Source: Hansfordia pulvinata
Lineage: Eukaryota; Ascomycota; Sordariomycetes; Xylariales
Direction of reading: 5' to 3'
Assembly (NCBI GenBank): GCA_006538405.1
Contig: BJKQ01000002.1
Coordinates: 2,976,001 to 3,040,000 of the forward strand
Length of the DNA stretch: 64,000 nt
Below are positions 48,914 through 59,501 of the stretch, one piece after another. The notes beneath the pieces are model-generated. The model was not told the DNA's origin and ran no database searches. It saw only the letters and a program-made list of their open reading frames with translations. Within the stretch, counting starts at the first letter, position 1. Each line of letters opens with the position of its first letter. The translations under genes were made by a program, and so were the position numbers.

Positions 48914-49728
48914 GATGAGAATCTACCGGCAAGGCCGGCGGGGGCGATGGTTGATGAGTGCGCAGTGAGTGATGAGACGCGTTGCCTGCCGAGGAGGCCA
49001 GGCGTGGCGTATCGTCGCGGGATTCGGACCGTGCCCAGACCGTGTCGTGAGCGCTCGTCGCCTGGAAGTGGTTGAAATTGGTTGCGAGTGTTGGCCGACA
49101 CGTGACGGGATAGAAATGAACAAATCGGGACAAGGAGCGACGCGAATGAGAGGATGGCGATGAATGCGACTCGGCCGTGTCCCAGTGTTGAGGGATGGAT
49201 GAGAGAATGCGCGACTGCCTTGTGGCCATTCACGCTGGAGGTGCTGTTGGGTCTAACTTAGTCGGCTGCGGGTGCGCAGGGTACGTACCCGGAAATGCAC
49301 TTCAAAGTGCGGCTCCACGCCTGCATGCAGCGCGACTTCCAATCCATGCCAGCTCAAGGTACTCGCAGTCGGGTACGAGACACTCGTACATGCTTCGTGC
49401 CTTCCAATTTTCTCGGTTCGATTTGCGCGTAGCGGCCCGACGACGTCTACTTGTCAGCTGTGTCATGTCCGCGCCAACTGCCTCAGGTAAAGATATCTAG
49501 GTACAGTTCGAAGAGGTACCCTAGTACTCGGTAGGTAATTCCAGGCGCGTCGCCGCTTCCAATGGATATCGTCGATAATCCTGGCTAGCACAGCGAAACT
49601 TTGACAGCATCCGGAACCCACGAGACGTTTGCCCTGCCCCTGCCGCCAGCAACGTCAAGCCTCTCGCTGGCGCTCAAACCCTCCGCTTCCGTCGATTCGG
49701 TTCTGCTTCCACATCACACACCGCAGCC
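48914..49728. promoter_or_regulatory. Divergent promoter region of U1-70K and mL43
   Basis: About 0.8 kb separate the start codons. Short TACTCG/GGTACC words occur near 49360-49520 on the mL43 side. No defined regulatory site was assigned. Confidence 0.45.
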
Positions 49729-50283
49729 ATGACGATACGGGCACTGCCCAAGGTGGCCACCGGCCAGAACGGCGTTGGCTCCTTTGTGCTGCAGTGCAAG
49801 AAGATGGATATCCACTACTGTGACTACTCGGGCAGCTCCAAGGGCATGGGGTGAGTTGTTTTCTCCTTCGCGGCAGTGTTGCCGCCACACGAAATCCTCG
49901 GCTGAGCGTGCGATACACGCATTCCTACGCAAGAGGGCGCCTCGTCCTGGCCAACCGAACCCGCAGCTGACCTGTCCCGATAACCAAATAGCCCCTTCAT
50001 CCGCAACCAGCTCCGCAAGTTCGCCGCCGAGAACCCCCAGATCGAGTTCAACCTGTCGCCGCGCCCGCGCAAGCACCCCGTCCTCATCGGTCACTACATC
50101 AACGGCCACCAAAAGTCCATCTGCGTCCGCAACCTGGATTCGCTGCAGGTCCTGCAGAAGGCCCGCCTGCTGCGCGACGACAGCGGCGAGAAGGTCCGCC
50201 GCGTCAACAAGCCCGTCCAGAGTATCGCCGAGTCGGTCCGTGGCGTCTGGAGTCCCTACCACGGCCACGGCGACGCCGTATAA
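49729..50283 (+). CDS. mrpl51: Mitochondrial large-subunit ribosomal protein mL43
   Basis: Two exons, 49729-49850 and 49992-50283, with a 141-nt GT-AG intron. The product is 137 aa, close to yeast Mrpl51. It has the L51/S25/CI-B8 thioredoxin-like fold: GVGSFVLQCKKMDIHYCDYSGSS, then GPFIRNQLRKFAAENPQIEF and RPRKHPVLIGHYINGH. The CDYSGSSKGM...FI pattern matches mL43 rather than the complex I subunit NDUFA2 of the same family. It is part of the mitochondrial 54S subunit; the basic N-terminus (MTIRALPKVATG) is compatible with mitochondrial targeting. The gene is divergent from U1-70K and convergent with TPI. Confidence 0.92.
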
Positions 50284-50950
50284 CCGACTGCGTCGCAGAG
50301 GACGAGGAGGAGGATACGAGTTGGAAACCATTCAAAAGAGAAAAGATTGGAATGCCACGCGAGAGCCTACGACGGCCTTGCCAGCGACTGTCACGGCCAG
50401 AGACTGGAGGATGTTGGATGGCTCTTTTGCGCCACGAAAGCACCTGCAACAGACCATTGTCTGTTGCCCAGTTCCAGAACAGCGCCTGTATTATGACCAC
50501 GCAGCAGGAACGAATCCATTTGTGGAAGACACATGCTGTACATCTGTATAAATCCAGAGGGGGAGACACCAATTGCATTAACATCGGACGGCGGGCAGAA
50601 GCGCCGTGACACCGTGTACTGTACCATAAAACACCAACAAAAGAGCATGTGCATGTCCATCTTATTTCAAGCGACTCTCTTCTGATCTTTCTAAGTTCTA
50701 CGGCACCGGCTCTGTTTGAATAGCTCGCATACAGCACAGTTCTTTTACAGCTGTGGTCCGAACACTCATCCGCCTAGAGTCACGCAATTCAGAACATGTA
50801 GTCATGGGCTGTTGGGAACAATTGAAGTCGTCATGAATCTTGGAGCTCATCAGTGATGTCTAGTCTGCCGGACCCCAAAAAATCCCTGATCCTTCTCATA
50901 ACGCCCCTGGCGTATTAGATCTTAAGACACTTTTTGTTTGAACTATTACT
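50284..50950. other. Convergent intergenic region (0.7 kb)
   Basis: These are the 3' flanks of the mL43 and triosephosphate isomerase genes. Nothing else was recognised. Confidence 0.6.
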
Positions 50951-52056
50951 TTACAGGTTGCTGTTGATGATGTCGACGACTGCAGAGCGGGAAATGTTAG
51001 TAGTTGCGCGACTTTGCGTCAAGAGCATCGCGTGGAAGTACTCACATGCGGGCTTCAAGCTAGCGCCGCCGACGAGGAAGCCGTCAATGTCCTGCTGCTT
51101 GCTGAGCTCCTTGCAGTTCTTCTCGCTGACGCTGCCGCCGTACAGGACGCGGGTGGCGTCGGAGACGGACTGGGAGACGTTCTTGGTGAGCCACTCGCGG
51201 ATCGAGGCGTGAACCTCCTGAGCCTGCTCAGTGGTGGCGACCTTGCCGGTGCCGATGGCCCAGACGGGCTCGTAGGCAACGACGATGCGGGCCCAGTCGG
51301 ACTCGGCCAGCTTGGCCTTGAGGGCCTCGAGCTGGGAGGCGATAACCTCGAGGGTCTTGCCACCCTCACGCTGCTCAAGGGTCTCACCACAGCACCAGAT
51401 GACGCTGATCTCGTTGTCGACGGCGTACTTGGTCTTGGAGGCGACGGCGGCGTCGGTCTCGCCGAGGATGGTGCGGCGCTCCGAGTGGCCGAGGATGGAC
51501 CAGTTGACGCCGCTGTCCTTGAGCTGGGAGGCGGAGATCTCGCCGGTGAAGGCACCGTTGGGCTTGTCGTAGACGTTCTGGGCAGCGACCTCGATGCTCT
51601 TGGTCAGCTGGTCGCGGACCAGCTGGAGGTAGATGGCAGGGGGGGCGACAACGACCTCTGGCGGGGGTGTCAGTAGGGCACCTTAACTAATCCTCTGTCT
51701 TACGAACGCGATACCAGCTAAGGCAGCGGTTGGGGCAGCGTGTTGGGGCCGGCCAGGAGCAGCCGTGGGGGTGTGGGCGACTTACCAGAGTTGGGGTCGA
51801 GCTTGGCGCCGTTGAGGTTGGCGACAATATCCTTGATGGACGAGTTGGTCCCGTTCCTAGAGCACGAATCAGATACTGGAGGTCACTTTCCAAGAGGTGC
51901 TTCCCAGATATGAGGGCAATGCCCGGGGCAAGACTCAGGAAAGGTGAAAAACACGTCGCGGCCGAGGGGGTTGGACACCGCGGCGCGCCTGAAAGGAGGG
52001 GTACTTAGGTGTGCTTACATCTTGAAGTTGCCGCCGACGAAGAACTTGCGAGCCAT
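50951..52056 (-). CDS. tpi1: Triosephosphate isomerase
   Basis: Four exons: 52056-52019, 51856-51786, 51657-51046, 50979-50951, with GT-AG introns of 162, 128 and 66 nt. The product is 249 aa, the standard TIM-barrel length. Catalytic residues are all visible: Lys12 in GGNFKM, His94 in ILGHSERR and Glu166 in VVAYEPVWAIGTGK, plus the phosphate-binding YGGSVS and GFLVGGASLK motifs. The enzyme interconverts dihydroxyacetone phosphate and glyceraldehyde-3-phosphate in cytosolic glycolysis and gluconeogenesis. The last exon encodes only the final nine residues (FVDIINSNL after completion of the split codon) and the stop. The start gives the conserved MARKFFVGGNFK N-terminus. No anomaly was seen. 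Confidence 0.97.
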
Positions 52057-53823
52057 TTTGAAGGATTTGGTGGGGATATGATGGGGAAGAAGGTAGTCAA
52101 GCGAATCTGGCGAGGCGAATTGGTGAGCAGCTGGAGGGGTATCACGAGTAGAAGTGGGTGGTGAGAAGAGGACTGGCGAGGGCGAGGGAGGAGGGGTTGG
52201 ACGGGATGAGGCAGTCTATTATTATTGCCAGTGGCCCGGGACGACTGCTTGGCTGCGGCTGCTGGCCACCGGCGGGCAAGCTCCATCTCGCGTCCCGCCA
52301 GTCCAGGTCCCGTCGAGGTCGACTGCAAGTACCGGGCTTGGCTGGGATCCCGCGAGCTGACGATGCGCGGGCCGAGGGGCAGCGGCAACGAGAACAAGCC
52401 GGGCCACGGCAATGCCCAGGGTACTTGCAGGTACGGCCTGCGAACGTCGGGTGGGCAGAGCTCCAGGCTCTCTCGGCCTTGGGGGTTGTTGTGGACTGGG
52501 ACTGACGGCATCCCCGCCACGCCCGCCAAGCTCCAGACTGGAAGCTACGAGTGCCTCCGTCCCTCCGTCCCTCCGTCCCTCGCGTACCTGCCCACCGAGC
52601 ACCCGATGCTGTGTTGCCGTGGGGAGGTTATTAGGTACCTTCCTTACGTCACACAGCCTGACGATTCCGGGACGTGAAGAAGGTGCGCGGGGCAACAGGG
52701 GAACAACCATCCAATACATGTACGAGTAGACAGGGAGGTACGAGTACATGGACTGATGGAGATCACACACTGGGATATGCCTTATAGGTACGTGCCGCGG
52801 TCCAGACCCAGACCGGACGCGACTCGACGCATCCGGCAACAAACTCATCCATCTTCAAGTTCCATTTACATTTCACGATAGAGTCGGGATTGTTCGTCGA
52901 TTGTCACCACAGACACACGAGCGAGGCGCCAGAAGGCAGGGCTGTTCGTGGTCCATCCATGTCCGACCGACGACTGCGATCTCGACGTGGATGGCGGGGC
53001 AAATTCGTCACTATGCGACCCAGAGTTAGCAACCCCGCCAAACTGGGTCCCCTCTTTCAATCCAATCACCATCACCTGCCCTCTCCCTCTTGTGCCCGCG
53101 TTTTCCTCCGAAAATCTCAAAATCACTCATGCACTCGATCGATGATGGGCCCTGTCTCTGTCGCTGCCTCTGCCTCTGCCTTTGTCTCTGTTTCTGCTCC
53201 GGTCCCCGCGCTGACACGTGATCGCGGGGCAGTGTCCTCAGACGTAGAATGACCCAATCCCACCACGCCTCGGTCTTACGCTCCCTATTGGCTGTCCTGG
53301 CTCTCGGACTCTTCTTGTTGAGACGAAGCAGTCAAGATACCAGACATCACCGTGCCCCATACCTGGGTACCCAGCAAGGCGTTACGGGCACGCGAAAACA
53401 CGGCTCACAGCAATCCTGTGCAAGCGATTCCGACGCCTGCCCCGCTCGCGGGTTGTTTCCTTACCGAGTGGACACGACCTTCGCTTGCTCTCGGAGTCTG
53501 GCCGCGCTCAGTGAGCCACGAGTTGCTGTACGGAGTACGGGTAGAACGATAATTGAATTATCAAGCCCATACTGGTGATCTGACACACTTTGGCATAATG
53601 AAGATGGGTTCTGCCCAGATAATAAGTCTGGCTCGAAACACTGCCAGGGAGGAAAACAACCAAAATATTCCCAGCCACAAACTCCTCATGGAATCTCAGA
53701 ACCAGACCCCATCGCAGATACCCAGACTTGAGAAAGTCGTATCATGTATACCAAACGCCTCCCTTTTCCCCGGATCTTCGCTCTCCCAGCTAACGAGAAC
53801 CCCTTTTATCAAGGGAGCTCCGC
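52057..53823. other. Intergenic, 5' flank of TPI (1.8 kb)
   Basis: This lies between the TPI start and the 3' end of the next minus-strand gene. It holds a CCTCCGTC tandem run at about 52556-52580, two TACGAGTA words 18 bp apart (52721, 52739), and a CTCTGC-like repeat at about 53153-53200. No coding frame is supported. Confidence 0.55.
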
Positions 53824-55563
53824 TCAATACCTGCCCCCTCCAACCTGCGGTGGGTGCCTCCGGGAAGCCATGTGCCGCGCCGCCCGCGCATCGTACCCAG
53901 CCCCGTAGCCATCGTGCCCCTGTCCGTGGCCCTGGTCCCAGTGCCCCGACGGCCTCCGCCAGTGCCCTCCGCTCATGACGGATCCGCGCTGCCTTCGCTC
54001 CCGCACGTCCGAGTCGTAGTCTATGCTGCTCTCCAGTGACATATCGTCCATCCACTCCGCGACCTCGTCCGGCGATCCGTACCGCCGGCCCTCGCCGGCC
54101 CTGGCACCTCCGCCGCTCCGGAAGTACTGCTGCGGCGCCGGCACGTGGTGCGGCATCGGGGCCTGTCTGGCCCCGCCCCCCAGCTTGTGGTGTCGCGTTG
54201 CTTGCTGGGCCGGGTGCTGGCCGTAGAAGGCTGCCTCGTCCCGCCCGCCGCCGCCGCCCCGGCCGTGGGCGCGGGGGTTGCCCTTGCGGCCCCTCGACGG
54301 CGACCCCGACAACGACGTGTCGCCCGTGTCGAAAGACCCGCCGTCCGACTCGTCAAAGTCCGACGCGCCCGAGAAGTCCGAGTCGGAAGAGTGATGCTGC
54401 ACCCGCCCACCCCGAGTCTGTGCAGCGTGAGGCTTGGGGCGTGGTTGCTGATGATTGAATGGTTGGGCTTGGGGTCGCTGCTGCGCGTGGTGTTGCTGCG
54501 CGGGGTGCTGCTGCGGCCCCGCGCCGAACCCCTGGCCCCGGGCTCCGGCCGATCCGGCTTGTCCGCCGGCGTGTCCGAACTGCTGGGGTCGCTGCTGGCC
54601 GGGAACGCCGTGCTGACCCGCACCAGGCGCCGGGGGCGGAGGAGGGGGCCCCTGACCATTGCGCGCACCCCCGAATCCTTGGGGCTGCTGCTGGTGCATC
54701 TGGGGCATCTGGCCGTTGAACTGCGTCTGACCTCCGTGGAATGCCTGTTGCCCCTGCTGCATGTGCAGAGGGAGCGGCGCCTGTCCGTATCGCTTCATCT
54801 CCCACATCCGGCGGATGTCCCGACCGTTCCGGGGCTCCCGTCTGAAGTAGGTAGTGAGGGAGATGCGCTCATACAGCGGCTTCTTAAGGGACGAGTGCTT
54901 GGAAGAGTGCTTCGAGCTCTTCTTGGCGGAGGAGTTGGATCGGGCGTGGCTGCTGTGCGAGTGCGTCTTGGAGTGCTTGGAGGGCTGCGGAATCTCCCGA
55001 AGCTGCTCGTTGATCTGGGCCAGAACCCACTGGTAGTCGATGGAGCTCGCACCCTCCAAATTTGTCAGGTCCTCGTGGGCCTTGTCGATTTGGCGCTGCA
55101 GCGCGGGCAGCAGGCTGTCCTTCTTGGTCTCGACAGGGAGGGTTCGCCGGTTGAGCCGCCGCACGCAGCGAGCGGCTTGCTGTGACGACTTGTCGCTGAC
55201 GCGGTTGCGGATCGCCCGCTCCCACGATGCCAGCGCCGGCTGGCCCCCTTCGCTTGGGCGCGACTTGTCGGGCATACGATCAAAGCGGAAGATGACGTAT
55301 TCCGTCAGCTCCGCCCGCATGTCGTTCTCGCTCATGAACTCGGACGACACGTCCGTCACCTCGGCCCGGGCGCCCCGCAGATCGGCGGGGATCCCGCCCT
55401 GCGCCTGTGCCGCGCCCATGGGCCGCTGCATATTCTGCTGCCCAAGGCCGGCGAACTGCTGCGGGTGCTGCGGGTGGTGTTGCTGATGCATGTTCGGCTG
55501 GAATGGAGGACCGCGGGCTCCCTGGTTCTGATTGAGATCTATGAAGGGCTGACCACCTGCCAT
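53824..55563 (-). CDS. Gln/His-rich low-complexity protein, function unknown
   Basis: A single-exon frame. The likely start is the ATG at 55563 (MAGGQPFIDLNQNQG, 579 aa), because the 25 codons before it in the same frame look like leader. Order of segments: a Gln/His/Pro-rich N-terminus (to about 50); an ordered, charged region (about 65-190) with SEFMSENDMRAELTEYVIFRFD and a helical LLPALQRQIDKAHEDLTNLE; a Ser/His/Lys-rich linker (about 195-230); RISLTTYFRREPR...RRMWEMKRYGQ; a long Gln/Gly/Pro-rich, prion-like stretch (about 265-400); an Asp/Ser cluster; and a Gly/Arg/His-rich C-terminus. There is no signal peptide or membrane segment. I do not recognise the family; the composition suggests an RNA- or chromatin-associated scaffold, but that is only inference. 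The open frame of nearly 600 codons with a well-ordered core argues that it is a real gene. Confidence 0.75.
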   Translation of the reverse strand: MAGGQPFIDLNQNQGARGPPFQPNMHQQHHPQHPQQFAGLGQQNMQRPMGAAQAQGGIPADLRGARAEVTDVSSEFMSENDMRAELTEYVIFRFDRMPDKSRPSEGGQPALASWERAIRNRVSDKSSQQAARCVRRLNRRTLPVETKKDSLLPALQRQIDKAHEDLTNLEGASSIDYQWVLAQINEQLREIPQPSKHSKTHSHSSHARSNSSAKKSSKHSSKHSSLKKPLYERISLTTYFRREPRNGRDIRRMWEMKRYGQAPLPLHMQQGQQAFHGGQTQFNGQMPQMHQQQPQGFGGARNGQGPPPPPPAPGAGQHGVPGQQRPQQFGHAGGQAGSAGARGQGFGAGPQQHPAQQHHAQQRPQAQPFNHQQPRPKPHAAQTRGGRVQHHSSDSDFSGASDFDESDGGSFDTGDTSLSGSPSRGRKGNPRAHGRGGGGGRDEAAFYGQHPAQQATRHHKLGGGARQAPMPHHVPAPQQYFRSGGGARAGEGRRYGSPDEVAEWMDDMSLESSIDYDSDVRERRQRGSVMSGGHWRRPSGHWDQGHGQGHDGYGAGYDARAARHMASRRHPPQVGGGRY

Positions 55564-58500
55564 GGTGAAGCTCGGAAGTGGAAAGGGGGTCTCGATGGTC
55601 CACACCGGGGCGGCGTAGCAAGTGAAGCCAGGCCTCACAGCAAAGTTCGGGCGACAGAGAGGAGGCTGATCGTGCGGTGAGCAGTTTCTGTGGAGCTTCG
55701 ATGCTTGAGACTCTTGTCACCTGAGTGAAAGTGATGTGTTCGCCCACTTTGTTCGGAAATAGATGATGTGAGGAGTGTCTGGTTTGGGTTGCAACAGACA
55801 GTGGTATAAGTGAGGGAGCCTACGCCCTTTTTATCAACCTTGGTTGCCTCGAGGAATCACTGAGAAACCGGACCAATTCCCGAATGAAAGTCTGAGCTGT
55901 CAAGCCAAGAGCACGCATGGACAGACGAGTGATTCGTGGAGGCCTGCGGCTCTTGGGAATCGAGCCGAAAAGTCGTATGTATTTCCTCTTCTAGTTCACA
56001 CACACCCTCCGACAGGGATTCTGGCCTCAATGATGCGGGCAGTGTGCTTTCATTGCACCATACCATGTGGCCTTCCGACGTGGGGCCGGGGTGTTAATCC
56101 ACATTCTATGGTTACGGACTCCGGGCCAAGACCCCCCGACCGCGGCCAGCTCCGGAAGCCCGTTGTGCAGGTGGGCAGCCCAGAGTGTCGCCCGACTGCT
56201 ATGGGGTGCGTAGACGGGTTACATGCCGGGACCAGTCGATCGCCACGTTCGGTGTGCACGATCAGGGTTGGCCACTCGTCTGGTGACGCCCGATGTGTTA
56301 GCCGGTCCAACAGCATGGCGTGTGGCGACGCCTGGTGATTGGGCAAGTGAGTTCAACAGTACGTTTTTGCCTGCCTTCAGCGGCCCGTGTCTGCGTGCGC
56401 CGACCCTCTGTCATAAGCTGCAAGCTGCCTCACACCCATCATGAGTTGATGTTGGCGGGGTGTCTCATCTGTGATTGGTTGAGGTCTGGCTCACTCATGG
56501 TCGTTAGGCAGCGTCCGTTTCGGTCTGTGTTGCAGACCGGATCGCCCGGCTTGGTTGTGAGGAGCAATGTCAGGGTCGCATTGGATGTGTGGAGGGGTTG
56601 CACGAGCGGGGGCTTCGCGTTGTGGCTGAGCGAGACCACCCTGACCTCAGTGCTCGGGCGACCAGGAAACTTGGAGTGTCAGCGCAAATCCGGGCGCGGG
56701 ATCTAGTTAGGTGAGGCCATGGCATCGCAATGACCACATGGTCGGGCCTCCAAGCCCAAATTTGGCCTCAGCTACCCTGTGTCTGCCACCCCGACGTAGT
56801 TGTAGCCTCCTTGCCTCCGCATATCGGCCAGCTCAGCCCCATCACTGAGAGGCCCATATGAGCATTGCATATCGATGGGTTACATTACCCAGCCCTCTGT
56901 TGTGGCCTCACGTCTGTTGTATGTTGATCAACGACACACAAGCAAGCCGTGGTGTATCAGCGCGACTCTCAACAGCAGGGTGCCGGTCTCCTTGCACTGC
57001 CTCCAGAGTTGGCCACGTGAACGAGCGATCTATGATCCATCCCTCGCAGCCGAATGTGTTTTGATGTCGTTGTCCGGCATATGCAGGGTCTGCATCATTC
57101 GTAGGGTCGGTGGAACTCTGAGCCTCAAGTCTGAGCGGGGAATCGACGACCAGTACCAGTCGCGAGCAAGTGTCGAGGATGACCCCCGGGCCCTGTACCC
57201 TGGGACTTGCGATCGCGAATAGCCCGCCGTTACCGGTATCGGATACCTTGGCAGTTGTGTCCATCTTCCCCGAAATGAGGCATGGATACGAGTAGAGCGG
57301 TCGTGAGTCTGGTCGGTCGCCGAGCCTCACCGCTGCGAGTGCCTTGGAGCAAATGGGACGCGCGTGCTGCCACACGGGGCACAGTTCGGTAGCTGGGTGT
57401 CCCCCTTCCGCCGAGGGAGTCTGAGATCGAGGCGCGTCTATCGAGAAAGTCTTGTGATGCTTCTTTGCGGAATCACTGCCTCGTTTCGCAGGGGTACCTG
57501 CATGCGCCTGGCGCAAGTCATGATTTGACCGCATCCGCAGTGTGTGCACGCCATGTTAGCTGGACGCTGTGGCTTGTAGCTGTCATGTGGCAAGCGTCTT
57601 TGGTGGTCCTGCGAGCCTGGGTGGGCCTGCGCCATGCGAGCAAGACTTGCGTCGCATGCGCGTGGCGGAGTATCTTGAGGCTCTTGACATGAAAAGGGCC
57701 GCACGCCTGTATGGGTGAAGCCTGCTCGATATGTGCGCCACACAAAGACTTAGTTTGAGACGGCTTGGTTTGCTGAGTGATGCATCAGCCCCAAATGGCC
57801 AAACCATCAGATCAGAGGAATTTGAGTGGCGTTGCTGGCCAGCGTTGACGCGGGCACCAGGTCCGGCGAGCGTGTGATGATAAGCAGACCAAGTCGAGCA
57901 GCTTGTGGGCGTTGTGGCATGGGGTTGCCGGCCATGCAATTGGCGGCTTTGCTTAGCAGGTAGAGATGACGTTGAGTTGCGATGAGTCGACATCCATCAT
58001 TGGGCACTTTTCGCCAAGCCACCCAATTTCTCTCTCTCCGGCGGCGAAATGTTCGAGACGACAAGGTTGCGTCGCCGTGATGCCTACTGGCTTTGGTGTT
58101 GCTCACATCTGAGAGTTGTAGGTCATGAAGAGACGGGGCCATGGTGATGGTGAAGAACGGTGGAGATTGTCGTGGTGGGCTCGACCAATGGCACACATAA
58201 CAGATTTTGGATCGGCCGTGTCGATTCCCAAGCCCGTTCAGTCGCACCTGCCCCAGACTTCAGCAGCGTTGTTGCCTTACAAACTCGCAAACAGGCCGCA
58301 GTGGGTGGCAGGCACGACTGCGGCCAAGGTGACCGCGTCTGATCACCCAGTCCGTACCTAAGGTTCCTACATGTACCCAACCTCCCCGCACTGCCCTCGG
58401 CCGTGTATGTACCTAGAAGGTATTAGGTTTGCAACATTTCGGTCGGCGCAAGATACAGAAGACGGCCACCAGCTGTTTCGTCCCAGTCACAACGTCCACC

Positions 58501-59501
58501 ACCACCACCACCACCATCATCACCATCACAACATGATTTGTCCTCTGCGGAACTGCCAATTACATGAGCACATACTACCTACAATTGGGTTTCGGATTGC
58601 ACCAGGCACCTGAGCTGCGGGCTCATCGACCAGGTGCGATTCCTTATGAGAGCTCTCGCACGCAGGCATCCCGAGCCAGGCTACCCCTCCCTCTCGACTG
58701 GACCGGAGCTATGGCCGACCATTCGAGCAGCACCCAGCCATTGGTAAGGCACTACACGACGCAGCGATGGATCGCTCATCATATTCACATTGATTGTGTT
58801 ATCGTCCTCGTTCGAGTAATTGGAAACGCATCCGACATCCTTTCCGGATAAGCTGCCGCCGACACGCGCACCACGAGCCAATGGCTTGAGCACCTGGCCG
58901 CTCCCACACACACGGGATCGCCCTCCAGCCCCACCACCTGCACGATCGGTGGCGGGGAGGCATCGGCACAAAGGCGGGTCTATCCCACTTGTCTGTCCAC
59001 TTATCAACTGTCTCGACCCGGACTGGCGTGGTCGGTACCTTAGCATGGACACAATGAGGTCCGTTCTGCGTGATGGGCAGCACGCCACCGCGCACGTTCA
59101 CGAGGGCCGGCATGCACGGCGTGTCAGGCCGCTGCGTGAAGTGCGTGGGTAGGAACACAGGCGTTGTGCAGAGGTGAGAGGGAAGGAGGTCGAGCAGGAT
59201 GACGTTCCATGCTTTACGAGTATGGGCGAAGTGCCCCGTACTCGTACTCACGCGTCTCGTCGCCCTGCTGAGACACGAGTAAGGTAGCAGCACCTCCCAA
59301 TCATCCCAACGCACGGTTCTCAGCACGACTCTACCGGGCACACGACAGCACCCGCAAGAGTCGCCATTTCGTACGAGCAGCCGCTGGAAGCCGACCTGGT
59401 CTCATTCCCTCGGCCCACGCCTCGACTGCTCACACGGTCGCTCGACCTCATCATACACCCATTCCTCACCAACTGCCGCCACATCCACCAAGGAGCCCAC
59501 C
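55564..59501. other. Divergent intergenic region (3.9 kb)
   Basis: This lies between the Gln/His-rich protein and the aquaporin. The 56.0-58.1 kb part is G/T-skewed on the plus strand but not AT-rich, so it does not look like RIP-damaged transposon DNA. There is a CAC/CAT microsatellite at about 58496-58531, and TACGAGTA words at 57287, 59215 and 59239. The last ~100 bases are a C-rich leader running into the aquaporin ATG. No coding frame is supported. Confidence 0.5.
58496..58531. repeat. CAC/CAT microsatellite
   Basis: A run of CAC and CAT triplets in intergenic DNA, the second His-codon-like run in the window. Confidence 0.85.

Noticed and set aside
55844..58380. G/T-skewed block as a degraded transposon
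   Set aside because: No transposase or reverse-transcriptase remnants, no terminal repeats, and no AT-rich RIP signature.
58799..59341. 180-codon minus-strand frame upstream of the aquaporin
   Set aside because: Odd composition and no domain; it overlaps the likely aquaporin promoter.
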